In this document: positions 24,341 to 33,401 of the stretch, one piece after another
How the letters are laid out: each line of letters begins with the position of its first letter
Position numbering within the stretch: position 1 is the stretch's first letter
Assembly: GCF_021390545.1 (NCBI RefSeq)
Contig: NZ_JAJUWR010000028.1
Location: 27,457 to 91,456, forward strand
Length of the DNA stretch: 64,000 bases
Direction: 5' to 3'
DNA from: Algoriphagus sp. AGSA1
GTDB taxonomy: Bacteria > Bacteroidota > Bacteroidia > Cytophagales > Cyclobacteriaceae
The notes under the pieces: model-generated
The model's database searches: none
The model's input: only the letters and a program-made list of their open reading frames with translations
Told to the model about the DNA's origin: nothing
Made by a program: the position numbers and the translations under genes

Positions 24341-26403
24341 ACGCCTGAAAAATCCGGTATTACCATTTCTACCTGAAAACCTGTCTCCAAGGATCTCCAA
24401 GATATGGAATTTACATGGCTCTTGGTCTCACTTGTTCCGAGCAATTCTATTCTTTCCTGCACAATCTTCAAGGCCATAGACTGATGCTTTGGATTCCCAC
24501 CAGCTTCTCCCTGCGCATCAGATGCACCCTTCCCATTGTCAGTCACCGATATATACAAGGAGCCGGAGATAGCCTGGACTTTGATCACAATCTCACCTGT
24601 GTGATCCACCTTGGATACCCCATGCCAAATGCTGTTTTCCACCAAAGGCTGGAGTAGCATAGGCGGAATCAAAACCTCATCTGCATCCAATCCACCAGTC
24701 AATTCCCAGCGAAGGCTTATCTCCTTCCCGATCCGCATACTTTCTATGCTGACATACGCTTCCAGTAGCTCCATTTCATCATATAGGGGAATCAAGCGCT
24801 GCTCAGAGGATTCCAATATCATCCGTATCAGCTTGGCAAACTTTCCCAGATAGAAATCAGCGTCTTCTGTACGGTTTTTCAGAAGGAAATTACTTATGGA
24901 ATTCAATGCGTTGAAAATAAAATGAGGATCCATCTGAGCCTGAAGCGATTTCAACTGCAATTCGGCGATCTTGCGCCGATACTCAACCTGCCGCACCTGA
25001 GACCTCTTGCGCAACAAATAGTACCCAACACAAAGTAACACCAACACGAAAATCAAGATGATCAAGTAGATTTTGGCCCGAAAACTTTCCGCTTCATTCT
25101 CAGATCTCAACCGTTCTTTTTCCAACTCATTTTCCGCCAAAACCGCGGCGTTCTTAGCTTTGACATCGTATTCTATTTGTAACCTGAGTAACTTCTTGTT
25201 GTTTTCATCATTGAATATACTGTCCCTCAAAACAACACTCTCTTTGAAGGTCTCAAGGGCTTTTGAAGGATTTCCCAACTTTTGGTAAGTCCCAGATATA
25301 GCCTCCAGCGCCAGTTGTTTCCTGAGGACGGACCGTGCTTCCTCTGCAAGCAACAGAGCCTCCTGCTGTAAGGCCAACACACGACCCCAATCAGGATTAT
25401 AGGTGTTTTTATCGATTTCCAAGCTCGAAAGCTCCAATTTCACTAGGGATAAATTGACTTTATCCTCTAATTTTTCATAAAGTCCCATAGCCTGGGTAAA
25501 TGATGCTTCTGCTTTGCTCAATTCACCAAATGACCTATACAAAATCCCAAGATTAGAATAATCAGAGGCTATTCTTCTGGAATTCCCTATTTCAAGGTTG
25601 ATCGTCAAAGCCCTAGTCAGCAAACTGTCAGATTTTTGCAAATCTCCTAGCTGCTGAAAAATATTTCCAAGATTTGCCAATGCATTGGCTTCATCCTGCT
25701 TCAGCAGATTGTCCTGAAAAACCTTCAAGGCTTGCGCTTGGTAATCAAGGGCATTATCAAGTCTGTTCATGTTTTTATACACCAATCCCACATTAGACAA
25801 TAGGTTTCCGCGAATAGCAGCATCCTCTTCATCGGTTTGGGAATATGCTTCCAAAAACATCTCTAGAGCCTTAGGGTAATCCGCCAGAGCCAGATAAACC
25901 ACTCCGATGTTGGATAGACTGCTAATCAGATTCTTTTGAAGATCCAGTTCTCGGAAGATTACTTCCGCTTGCTGATGATAGTCCAAAGCACTCGCATAAT
26001 CTTCCCGGTTATAAGAAATCAGGGCCATGTTATTCATTGCGATGGCTTCCCTTCGTCTGTTCTTTAAATCCCGGAAAATACTTAAAGCCATTTGGTAAGA
26101 TACAAGTGCCAAGCTATCCGCCCCCATATACCAATAATTTACTCCCTTATTATTGTAGGCTGTTGCTTCTAGGGAAACCATTTCGATTTTCTTGGAGAGT
26201 GACAGGGCAGAATCGGCAAAATCAAGTCCTTGCTCCGGATCCCGGGAAGCGAAATAAAATGCAAGTTCGTTATATACTGAAATCTTTGTGGAGTCGTGAA
26301 GGCCTGGTTCGAAAAGTATGGTCTTAAGGGAATCCAATTCCCCTTGGGAAAAAACCTTTCCTCCTGCAAACAATAAGACCAAAATAGAATACATTATTCT
26401 CAT
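24337..26403 (-). CDS. Sensor histidine kinase with TPR sensor domain (LytS/HisKA_7 type)
   Basis: A 688-residue kinase. A signal peptide (1-19) leads a periplasmic region with about six to seven TPR motifs (about 40-400), then a coiled coil, one membrane segment (445-464), and a HisKA_7-type kinase: the H box is QAQMDPHFIFNALNSISNFLL (His494), followed by the N box PLVENSIWHGVSK (Asn590) and G box TDNGKGASD (622-626). The phosphoacceptor arrangement belongs to the LytS/YpdA family that pairs with LytTR regulators, as here with the adjoining gene. The TPR repeats presumably sense a protein or peptide; the signal is not known. First gene of the two-gene operon. Confidence 0.93.
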   Translation of the reverse strand: MRIMYSILVLLFAGGKVFSQGELDSLKTILFEPGLHDSTKISVYNELAFYFASRDPEQGLDFADSALSLSKKIEMVSLEATAYNNKGVNYWYMGADSLALVSYQMALSIFRDLKNRRREAIAMNNMALISYNREDYASALDYHQQAEVIFRELDLQKNLISSLSNIGVVYLALADYPKALEMFLEAYSQTDEEDAAIRGNLLSNVGLVYKNMNRLDNALDYQAQALKVFQDNLLKQDEANALANLGNIFQQLGDLQKSDSLLTRALTINLEIGNSRRIASDYSNLGILYRSFGELSKAEASFTQAMGLYEKLEDKVNLSLVKLELSSLEIDKNTYNPDWGRVLALQQEALLLAEEARSVLRKQLALEAISGTYQKLGNPSKALETFKESVVLRDSIFNDENNKKLLRLQIEYDVKAKNAAVLAENELEKERLRSENEAESFRAKIYLIILIFVLVLLCVGYYLLRKRSQVRQVEYRRKIAELQLKSLQAQMDPHFIFNALNSISNFLLKNRTEDADFYLGKFAKLIRMILESSEQRLIPLYDEMELLEAYVSIESMRIGKEISLRWELTGGLDADEVLIPPMLLQPLVENSIWHGVSKVDHTGEIVIKVQAISGSLYISVTDNGKGASDAQGEAGGNPKHQSMALKIVQERIELLGTSETKSHVNSISWRSLETGFQVEMVIPDFSGV

Positions 26404-26514
26404 TAGAAACGGCAGTTAACCCTGTAAAAATTAGCTGATTAATTCCATTTTATCGAATATGAGTTGGATTTATTCAGAACATTATATCTTTTATCGTTCG
26501 ATTGGTGATTAGTT

Positions 26515-27168
26515 TTGTATCTGAAACTAAGACCTTCTCGACCTGTTTTGGGAATATTAATTTTTACGTTAACCATTTTAGCGTTTTGCCCCGCATGTAT
26601 ATCTACTAAAATCTTTCCTCGAATCAAATGCCATATATGCCTGAGCAAGACAGATGGGATTTTACTACTCCCGCTCAAATGGCAAGAAAGCTTTCACAAA
26701 CTTTCGATTGCCCAACAAAACAGTTTGGAAAATACGATTCTAAAAACTTTCAAGGATAAAGGGTTTCAAAATGTAACTCTCTATGATCAGATGGATTATG
26801 AGCTTCTCAATACCGGAATCAAAGACGTAGAAGATCCTGTGCAGCGTGCCAATATTAATCTGGAATTAGGCATTCCCTATCTTTTGGGGCTAAGTTTGGG
26901 AGAATTGGCTTGGACTGGAAACTGGGAAAGAACTGATCCTACAAACATACATTCTCCCAGCTACTGGGAAAGTGACACTGATATTAAAAGTCTCCTAAGA
27001 GTCGCGCTGATGGAAACAGCCACCGGGAATATCATTTCTAATTATGCTATAGAAACCACCATCAGTGAATTCCCTATTCCTATCGGCGATGAACAAACAC
27101 TGGATTTGAATTTTGGCACTTTATACAAAGTCGTATCAGTTTCTACACGCAAAGGGACCAAAATTTGA
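26515..27168 (+). CDS. Hypothetical lipoprotein
   Basis: A 217-residue protein I do not recognise. It begins at a TTG with a basic N-terminus, a long hydrophobic stretch and Cys-rich LAFCPAC, so it may be a lipoprotein, although a second TTG a few codons on is also possible. The following KTDGILLLPLKWQESF and ILKTFKDKGFQNVTLYDQMDYELLN, then a glycine-rich LGIPYLLGLSLGELAWTGNWER and METATGNIISNYAIETT segments, look like the alternating strands of GNA1162/CsgG-like lipoproteins, but this is weak. Divergent to the kinase gene with 111 bases between the starts. Confidence 0.55.
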   Translation: MYLKLRPSRPVLGILIFTLTILAFCPACISTKIFPRIKCHICLSKTDGILLLPLKWQESFHKLSIAQQNSLENTILKTFKDKGFQNVTLYDQMDYELLNTGIKDVEDPVQRANINLELGIPYLLGLSLGELAWTGNWERTDPTNIHSPSYWESDTDIKSLLRVALMETATGNIISNYAIETTISEFPIPIGDEQTLDLNFGTLYKVVSVSTRKGTKI

Positions 27169-27460
27169 TAAAGGACTGTGGATCTTATAATTAGCTATGG
27201 TTAACCATTCTTCTTTGGCAATAGCGCAATTTTGGTTCTATTCTTTCCCAATCTTTTAACCTTAGCTTGCGATGTGTCGCAGAAAATAAATCAAACTAAA
27301 CAGGGTTTACCACTTTTTCTGGGTAGCGCTTACATCAAACAGTTGACAAACTATTTCCCTTAACCATCCAGGGATTTTGTTAACACTTGTAAAAATCTGC
27401 AAATCAGCTTTTCATAAATCCTATTTTTTAGTTAACTTTTAGTTCAAATCAATCCATCCT

Positions 27461-28696
27461 ATGAAAAAGCTGTTTTTACTCGGATTCCTCTCAGCATTTT
27501 TGTTAGCTCCACAAGTAAATGCTCAATCAAAAACTGAAATTATATCTGTAGATGGAAACCAGATACGGACAAAAACTTCAGGTTTGGCAGAGCGGAAAGC
27601 TTATCAACCCATTGTGATTCTGGAAGCTGGGACTGGGCAAAGTTTAGAGTCATGGAACGCTGTCTTTGAGCAAATCGCTGAGTTCTCTCCTGTGCTATCC
27701 TACGATAGAGTAGGTCTTGGGAAGTCTTCTGATTCTGATCAAAAACCTACTATAGAGTCGCAAGTGAAGGCATTGGAAGGGCTTTTAGAAGAAATGAATA
27801 TCCAGCCGCCTTACATTTTAGCGGGAAACAATTGGGGAAATCTACTCATCCGACATTTTGCAGAAAATAATCCAACTCAAGTGGAAGGAATGATCTACGT
27901 AGACCCTGTGATAGACACTGAAAATGCGACTCAGCTAAGTAAATATCTAAGCGAGAAAGGTGTGGATGGAAAAAAATTAGTCGTTGAATACATGGATTTA
28001 TTAGCCCAGCGAATGACTGGTAATTCTGTCGGAAATAATCTGGAATCTCAACTCTTTTTGGGCATGTTGAATGAAGACGAGCTAATCTGGTCGTCTCAAG
28101 CTGTTCCAGAAGTGGCCTCGGTAGTTATTTTAGGAAGAAGTATCAATGTATTTCCGATGATAAATGAGTTGTCTATGAATTCGCAGGAATTCTACAAATT
28201 GTTAGTAGCAAGCAAGCTGGATTTCTTTGATGAGTACACGCTAATTCGCCCGGAATATTCAGTGCTTCTATCTTCGGGAACCATGAATAGACTACCTGCC
28301 GCTGAGCCAACTCGAATTGCCCAGTCTGTACGCCAAGTACTCTACGCCGACCCAAATAAGAAAATCGTAAATGCTGCTCACAAACTTTCCCCTGAGGAAT
28401 TTGCCACCTTTATCGCTGATTTGGAAGCTTATATACCAGTATCCTTATTAGCCGAGGAGAACTTCAATATGCTGGGATATAGCCTCATGCGTTTTGATAA
28501 GTACAAACATGCCTTGGCACTCTTCCAATACAATCTTGAAAACCACCCAGATTCTCCGAATGTCTATGACTCCCTAGGGGAAGGCCTGATGGCACTCGGA
28601 AGAGTGGAAGAAGCTGTTCCACTTTTCAAAAAAGCTGTGGAAATGGGTGCAGAACCTCAACACCGGGATTTTGAACTCTTCAAAAAAACCTGGTAA
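27461..28696 (+). CDS. Alpha/beta-hydrolase fold protein with TPR tail, serine nucleophile replaced by Asn
   Basis: A 411-residue exported protein: signal peptide (MKKLFLLGFLSAFLLAPQVNA), alpha/beta-hydrolase core (about 25-330), and a C-terminal TPR-like tail (FNMLGYSLMRFDKYKHALAL then YDSLGEGLMALGRVEEAVPL, about 340-405). Core landmarks are VILEAGTGQSLESWN, YDRVGLGKSSD and YVDPVID. The nucleophile elbow reads AGNNWGN: the G-x-S-x-G serine is Asn124 (AAT at 27830-27832). A histidine is present in AAHKLSPEEF. Without serine it may be a binding protein rather than an esterase. It lies alone between convergent terminators. Confidence 0.75.
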   Translation: MKKLFLLGFLSAFLLAPQVNAQSKTEIISVDGNQIRTKTSGLAERKAYQPIVILEAGTGQSLESWNAVFEQIAEFSPVLSYDRVGLGKSSDSDQKPTIESQVKALEGLLEEMNIQPPYILAGNNWGNLLIRHFAENNPTQVEGMIYVDPVIDTENATQLSKYLSEKGVDGKKLVVEYMDLLAQRMTGNSVGNNLESQLFLGMLNEDELIWSSQAVPEVASVVILGRSINVFPMINELSMNSQEFYKLLVASKLDFFDEYTLIRPEYSVLLSSGTMNRLPAAEPTRIAQSVRQVLYADPNKKIVNAAHKLSPEEFATFIADLEAYIPVSLLAEENFNMLGYSLMRFDKYKHALALFQYNLENHPDSPNVYDSLGEGLMALGRVEEAVPLFKKAVEMGAEPQHRDFELFKKTW

Positions 28697-28740
28697 AAGG
28701 TGAAGAAATGCTGGCGGGAATGGACAGATAAAAGCGAGGA

Positions 28741-28785
28741 TTAAAAAAACAATTATAGCAACTAGCTTGGCTCAATTAGCTAGTT
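28741..28785 (-). terminator. Terminator overlapping the stop codon of the minus-strand lipoprotein
   Basis: AACTAGCT (28760-28767) and AGCTAGTT (28778-28785) form an 8-bp perfect stem; on the minus strand it is followed by a T-run near 28744-28750. The stop codon of the 28776-29273 gene is inside the hairpin. Confidence 0.65.
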
Positions 28786-29273
28786 ACAAAAACCAAAGCT
28801 ATTCTGTAATCACCCTTTTCTCCACTCGCAAAAATCATCTGATTAGTAGAAAGCTCTACCAATTGTAGACTGAAAAAAATGTTTTTAATGACTCCATTGA
28901 CTGATGAAGCCTTACTGATAGAAATAAAGACAAGCCCCTCTTCCTCATAAAATTCATAGGAAGCCGTGGTTATTTCATCCTCCGGTGCGACATTATCACA
29001 GCCCCCTTCTCCTGAAGTCACATTTATCTCATTCGAATCTTTTTGAAAAACAAAAAAATCATCAACAAAACAGGTGTTTTTTTCACTTAGCTGTTTCTGG
29101 TTACAGTTAGTATAAAAAGCCTGTAATTCCCATTGCTTGAAATCCCCTCCATGAAGTTTGACTAAATCTTCAGCCGTATATTTATCCTGAAATAAAGGCT
29201 CCTCATCCGTAGTACAGGCAAAAAGATTTAGAAGTATGAAACTCACGAAAAATATAGATTTGAGAATCTTCAT
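28776..29273 (-). CDS. Hypothetical lipoprotein
   Basis: A 165-residue lipoprotein with a clear signal (MKILKSIFFVSFILLNLFAC) and acidic residues after the cysteine (TTDEEP), typical of Bacteroidota surface lipoproteins. The ATG at 29273 was chosen because the open frame to 29345 has no matching signal. Pairs of cysteines (TNCNQKQ, NTCFVDD and GGCDNV) may form disulfides. The beta-rich body (TSYEFYEEEG, FVISISKA) resembles a lipocalin-like fold. Function unknown. Confidence 0.68.
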   Translation of the reverse strand: MKILKSIFFVSFILLNLFACTTDEEPLFQDKYTAEDLVKLHGGDFKQWELQAFYTNCNQKQLSEKNTCFVDDFFVFQKDSNEINVTSGEGGCDNVAPEDEITTASYEFYEEEGLVFISISKASSVNGVIKNIFFSLQLVELSTNQMIFASGEKGDYRIALVFVTS

Positions 29274-29396
29274 CGTAAAATAGATTAATAGTAGTTTTGG
29301 GAAAAACCTCCCGGCAAATCCCAAACCAATCATAGAAGCATTCAAATATAAACTACTGATATTTTAAACTAAATATCTAACCACCTGAATTAGTGA

Positions 29397-29428
29397 AATA
29401 AAAAAAACGAAGCATTTTCACACTTCGT
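29397..29428 (-). terminator. Intrinsic terminator of the TonB-dependent receptor gene
   Basis: On the minus strand ACGAAG (rc of 29423-29428) pairs with CTTCGT (rc of 29407-29412) and is followed by eight T residues. It lies 10 bases after the stop codon. Confidence 0.75.
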
Positions 29429-29438
29429 CTTTTCTCTC

Positions 29439-31784
29439 TCAAAACTCTACTCTATAACTCAGAATCGGTATCAATGGAGCCTGATAGGAAGTTTTGATTT
29501 CATTGCTCAAGGGTTCGAAATATTCCCCGAAGACATTCTTGCGATTAGTGGCATTCTGAATATCGAGAGACCAAATACGGGTGGATTTCGGTTTGTTTTT
29601 CGTCAGACTAAAACGCAAATCTGCCCGGAAGTAGCTTGGGTTTTTCTCCGAGAAAAGCTGATCTTCTATATAAACACCCTCACCTTTTTCAATCGAAGCA
29701 TCCAAATCTATCGGGGTGTCGCGTAGTCCCCCACTGTATATAGACCGGAGATTCACCCCAAACACCCTGTTTTTCTTCAGTTCATATTCCTTTCCGGCAG
29801 TCAGCGTCACATTATAATTTCCATTATACGCAGTGTTTCTCCATACGTCTTCATTCGTCTTATAGAGTGAATTATATATGGAACTGGAAAGCAGGAAATA
29901 AAACCCTTTATACGTAAACTGTTCCAAGGTCAGTTCCACTCCATAATTTCTCCCAAAACCCTCGTTCACCAGAGGATCGGTAGTAAATGTCCACTGCTGA
30001 TTGATAATAGAATACGTCTCATCAGCTCCACTTCGGATAGGAATCTGGAAAAGATGCTGGTAGTAAGTCTCCACTTTCATCCGTAGATAGGAGTTGAGTG
30101 TGCGGTCATAGCCTAGTACAAAATGATGGGATTTGCTTAAGTCCAAGTTTTCATTTGGCAGGATGATTTGTCCATTGACCTCCTGCTCCGCAAAGTATGT
30201 TCCCAATGGCTGCACCTGACCGTGCAACCCATATCCCAGGCTTAGCCGCTGCTTTTCGTCCAAGGCATACGATGCACTAAAACGGGGTTCCAAGGACTTT
30301 GAGTTGTTCAAGAGGAGTTGCAGATAATGCAACCCAAGGTTGAAAGTGAGACGCTCATTGGCGCGGTAGTTTAGCTGGGAAAAAGCCTGGACACTCTGCG
30401 TATTTCCTTTGGAATTGATATGGGTTTGCATGCTTTGTATTTCTTCTTCGAAAGCATCTTCCCGAAGATTGTAATAAAGTTGATTGAGATAAAATCCGCT
30501 TCGCAAAGCTGCTTTTGCAGAGATCTTCGTATTCAAGACTGAACTCAAGGTGATTTTGGAATTACTGTAATTTTCATTAGACCTTCCCTGAAAGTTCAGG
30601 TTGTCGTCAAGTCTTGCCGAAGTACTACCAAGAGAGTTCCCGGAGGCCAAAATTGTGGACTGGAGAAAGTTGCTTTGATTTAGAATATAAGAATGTTTCA
30701 GTCCTACAGCTCCGGTATTGGAGAAAAATCTACTGCTGTATCGGTCCCAATCGGATTCCCATTTCAGCGAATCTTTCTGTGCATTTCCATCCTGATCACT
30801 CAGTCCTCCAAAACCAAAGATTGTAACAGTGCTTTTCGGGCCTGTAGGTAGAAAGACATTAAAAGACAAGTCTTGGAAATTGGTCACAAAATCCCCCAGT
30901 GGAAGCCCTAACTTTGACAATAAAGAAAGAGTAGAATATCGATAATTCACAAGATAGGATCCTCTATAGCCCTTGGCAATTGGTCCTTCTGCGGCAAGGT
31001 CCACGCCCAAAAACCCCGCTTGAAAAGTGAATTCCTGATTCTCATTATTCCCTTTACGCAGGTTCAGGTCAAAAACCCCGGAAAGTGCATTACCATATTC
31101 CGTAGGAAATGCAGCCGTGATAAAATCTGAATCCGACAGCAGCTGGGAACTTAAAATGGAAATGCCTCCTCCCGCTGTACCAGGATTTACGAAATGGTTC
31201 GGATTGGGAATATCTATCCCCTCCATCCTCCAGAGAAGGCCATTGGGGCTATTACCACGGATAGAGATATTGTTGTTCCCATCATCAGTACCTGTGACTC
31301 CTGGAAAAGAAATAGCCATACGCCCAGGGTCATTCACCGCAGCGGCAAACTTTCTGGTTTCTTCTACAGAAAAAGTCCTCCCACTCACCTGAATCATGTC
31401 ATTGATAGTCCGGTCCTTTTCATCGGCGGTCACGATGAATTCATCAATCTGGGTGATATCCTCTTCAACAAAAAGGGTGAGCACGACTTCCTTGCCTGAA
31501 TTGAGTTTGACGTTAGGCAAGAGAACATCCTTAAAACCTATGAAACTCACTTTTAGCGTGTATGATCCTACCGGTAAATCTACCAGCCTAAAATCACCTG
31601 ATTTATCGGTAGTCGTGCCAATCAATGGATCCGAGCCTAAAACCACCACGGTTGCACCCGGTAAAGGTGCTTTGGTAATATGATCCACGACCGTCCCTCG
31701 GATTGTCTGTTTGAGTTGCTGAGCCTGCACAGAATGAGCTGTGCAGAAAATCAATAGAAAAAGAAGTTTAGAAAATACTTTCAT
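29439..31784 (-). CDS. TonB-dependent receptor with carboxypeptidase-like N-terminal domain
   Basis: A 781-residue outer membrane receptor. A signal peptide (1-21) is followed by a CarboxypepD_reg-like beta domain (about 25-110; GTVVDHITKAPLPGATVVVLGSDP), a plug domain (about 130-245, containing SIRGNSPNGLLWRMEGIDIPNP) and a 22-strand barrel ending in an aromatic-rich VEF. No SusD partner is next to it, so it is not a classical SusCD glycan pair; cargo could be a metal complex, peptide or sugar. An inverted repeat upstream (see 31828-31844) may be a regulatory site. Confidence 0.9.
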   Translation of the reverse strand: MKVFSKLLFLLIFCTAHSVQAQQLKQTIRGTVVDHITKAPLPGATVVVLGSDPLIGTTTDKSGDFRLVDLPVGSYTLKVSFIGFKDVLLPNVKLNSGKEVVLTLFVEEDITQIDEFIVTADEKDRTINDMIQVSGRTFSVEETRKFAAAVNDPGRMAISFPGVTGTDDGNNNISIRGNSPNGLLWRMEGIDIPNPNHFVNPGTAGGGISILSSQLLSDSDFITAAFPTEYGNALSGVFDLNLRKGNNENQEFTFQAGFLGVDLAAEGPIAKGYRGSYLVNYRYSTLSLLSKLGLPLGDFVTNFQDLSFNVFLPTGPKSTVTIFGFGGLSDQDGNAQKDSLKWESDWDRYSSRFFSNTGAVGLKHSYILNQSNFLQSTILASGNSLGSTSARLDDNLNFQGRSNENYSNSKITLSSVLNTKISAKAALRSGFYLNQLYYNLREDAFEEEIQSMQTHINSKGNTQSVQAFSQLNYRANERLTFNLGLHYLQLLLNNSKSLEPRFSASYALDEKQRLSLGYGLHGQVQPLGTYFAEQEVNGQIILPNENLDLSKSHHFVLGYDRTLNSYLRMKVETYYQHLFQIPIRSGADETYSIINQQWTFTTDPLVNEGFGRNYGVELTLEQFTYKGFYFLLSSSIYNSLYKTNEDVWRNTAYNGNYNVTLTAGKEYELKKNRVFGVNLRSIYSGGLRDTPIDLDASIEKGEGVYIEDQLFSEKNPSYFRADLRFSLTKNKPKSTRIWSLDIQNATNRKNVFGEYFEPLSNEIKTSYQAPLIPILSYRVEF

Positions 31785-31827
31785 CGTAGCTGGGATATGT
31801 TCGCAGCTATGACATAGGGAAAGGGAT

Positions 31828-31844
31828 TTACCCTTAGTGGGTAA
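31828..31844. promoter_or_regulatory. Dyad upstream of the TonB-dependent receptor
   Basis: TTACCC (31828-31833) and GGGTAA (31839-31844) form a 6-bp inverted repeat around TTAGT, 44-60 bases before the receptor start codon. It could be an operator for a repressor controlling the receptor, but no regulator gene is nearby. Confidence 0.35.
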
Positions 31845-31911
31845 GTAAATTTCTTGGCAGAGTCACCTGTTTTTCAATCTCAGTCATGAATTTTTAATTG
31901 AAAAATGTAGC

Positions 31912-31941
31912 TTAAAGTCCTGCTTCTGGAGAAGCAGGACT
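31912..31941 (-). terminator. Hairpin after the purine nucleoside phosphorylase gene
   Basis: AGTCCTGCTTCT (31916-31927) and AGAAGCAGGACT (31930-31941) form a 12-bp perfect inverted repeat separated by GG. On the minus strand TTTAAG follows, so the T-run is weak; terminator is the likeliest role. Confidence 0.6.
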
Positions 31942-31957
31942 GCGATGAGGAGTCTGC

Positions 31958-32779
31958 TCAATCAATCTGTCGTACCACCTCTTTGATGATGGCAGCCATG
32001 ATGGGCTCTGCTTTGGCGGCCGCTGCAAGTACATCCACTATGGTGACAGGCTTGATCTTCCCTTCAACTCCCAAATCCGTAATTGCGGAAATCCCAAAGA
32101 CTTCTATGCTCATTTGTCTTGCTACAATCACCTCCGGCACGGTACTCATGCCCACAGCATCCGCTCCTATTCCCCGCAAATATTTGTATTCAGCAGGAGT
32201 TTCCAGATTAGGTCCCTGCACCCCCACATAAACTCCCGTGTGCACATGGTAATTGTTTGCTTTTGCGAAGCTTACGGCAATCGCGATCAAATCCGCTGAA
32301 TATGCATCACTCATATCAGGGAATCTAGGCCCAAATTCCACATAGTGCCGCCCACGAAGAGGGCTCTCGGGAAACAAATCGATTTGATCTCGGATCAGCA
32401 TCACATCTCCTACTTCCTGATCAGGATTTAGCCCTCCTGATGCATTAGAAACCAGCAGTCTTCTTATTCCAAGTTGGTGCATTACCCGTATGGGAAAAGT
32501 GACTTCTTTCATAGAATAACCTTCATAGTAATGAAAACGTCCCTTCATAGCCATTACTTTTTTCCCGGAAAGCTCCCCAAAAATCAGTTTCCCAGAGTGG
32601 CTTTCTACCGTAGAAAGGGGGAAATTGGGGATATCAGCATATTCGATTTCTTTTTCTACGGCGATTTGATCTCCCAAATGCCCAAGACCAGTGCCTAGGA
32701 TGATGGCGATTGAAACTTCACCTGTATATTGGGAGCGAATAAAAGAAGCCGCTTCAGAGATTTGATTTAGGTAGTCCAT
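31958..32779 (-). CDS. punA: Purine nucleoside phosphorylase
   Basis: Phosphorolysis of purine nucleosides to free base and ribose-1-phosphate in the cytoplasm (salvage). The 273-residue length fits the trimeric PNP (PNP/MTAP) family. Key stretches are ILGTGLGHLGDQ with the phosphate-binding serine region, SHSGKLIFGEL with His, GRFHYYEGYSMKEVTFPIRVM, VSNASGGLNP, VGVQGPNLETPAEYKYLRGIGADAVGMSTVPEVIVARQ, and ITDLG containing the Asn/Asp position. Divergent to the FMN reductase with 94 bases between starts. Confidence 0.95.
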   Translation of the reverse strand: MDYLNQISEAASFIRSQYTGEVSIAIILGTGLGHLGDQIAVEKEIEYADIPNFPLSTVESHSGKLIFGELSGKKVMAMKGRFHYYEGYSMKEVTFPIRVMHQLGIRRLLVSNASGGLNPDQEVGDVMLIRDQIDLFPESPLRGRHYVEFGPRFPDMSDAYSADLIAIAVSFAKANNYHVHTGVYVGVQGPNLETPAEYKYLRGIGADAVGMSTVPEVIVARQMSIEVFGISAITDLGVEGKIKPVTIVDVLAAAAKAEPIMAAIIKEVVRQID

Positions 32780-32873
32780 AAGGTATGTTTTGCCTGCCCT
32801 AAATATATAAATTACCTCTTAGCTTCGAACTTTTGCCAGGGCAAGAATGTAATCCTTTCAGAAAAAAAAGAAA

Positions 32874-33398
32874 ATGATCAAGATAATCGTAGGAACCAAC
32901 CGCAAGAATTCTGTCTCCAAGACCATTGCTGAACTTTATCAGTCTATTTTAAAAGAAAAGGGAAAACCCTCTGAAATTTTGGAATTAGAAAGTCTCCCAA
33001 GTGATTTTATTGAAAATGCACTTTACGAGAACAACGGCAAACATGAATTATACAATGAATTCCATGATCAATTAGTAAATGGAAAAAAGTTTGTGTTTAT
33101 AGTCCCAGAATACAATGGTTCTTTCCCGGGAATCCTCAAAACATTTATCGACGGAATGACCTATCCCAATACCTTCAGGGGAAAAAAATGTGCTTTGGTG
33201 GGAATATCCTCAGGAATAGGCGGTGGTGGCATCGCTATGAGCCACCTTACCGACATCTTCCATTATCTTGGGATGCATGTCCTAGCTCTAAAACCAAAAC
33301 TGGCTAAAATAGAGCAAAATATGTCAGATAACCTGCTCACCAACAGGCTGTACATGGACTTATTGCAAACCCAGGCAGACATGCTGCTTGAATTTTAG
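32874..33398 (+). CDS. NADPH-dependent FMN reductase family protein
   Basis: A 174-residue flavodoxin-like oxidoreductase. The FMN phosphate loop is IVGTNRKNSVSKTIAELY at the N-terminus, and the PEYNGSFPGILKTFIDGM region and GISSGIGGGGIAMSHL match the SsuE/WrbA-like NAD(P)H-dependent FMN reductases. The acceptor is not known; such enzymes reduce quinones, azo compounds or free flavin. Its stop is three bases from the convergent ftsZ stop. Confidence 0.85.
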   Translation: MIKIIVGTNRKNSVSKTIAELYQSILKEKGKPSEILELESLPSDFIENALYENNGKHELYNEFHDQLVNGKKFVFIVPEYNGSFPGILKTFIDGMTYPNTFRGKKCALVGISSGIGGGGIAMSHLTDIFHYLGMHVLALKPKLAKIEQNMSDNLLTNRLYMDLLQTQADMLLEF

Positions 33399-33401
33399 GA
33401 C

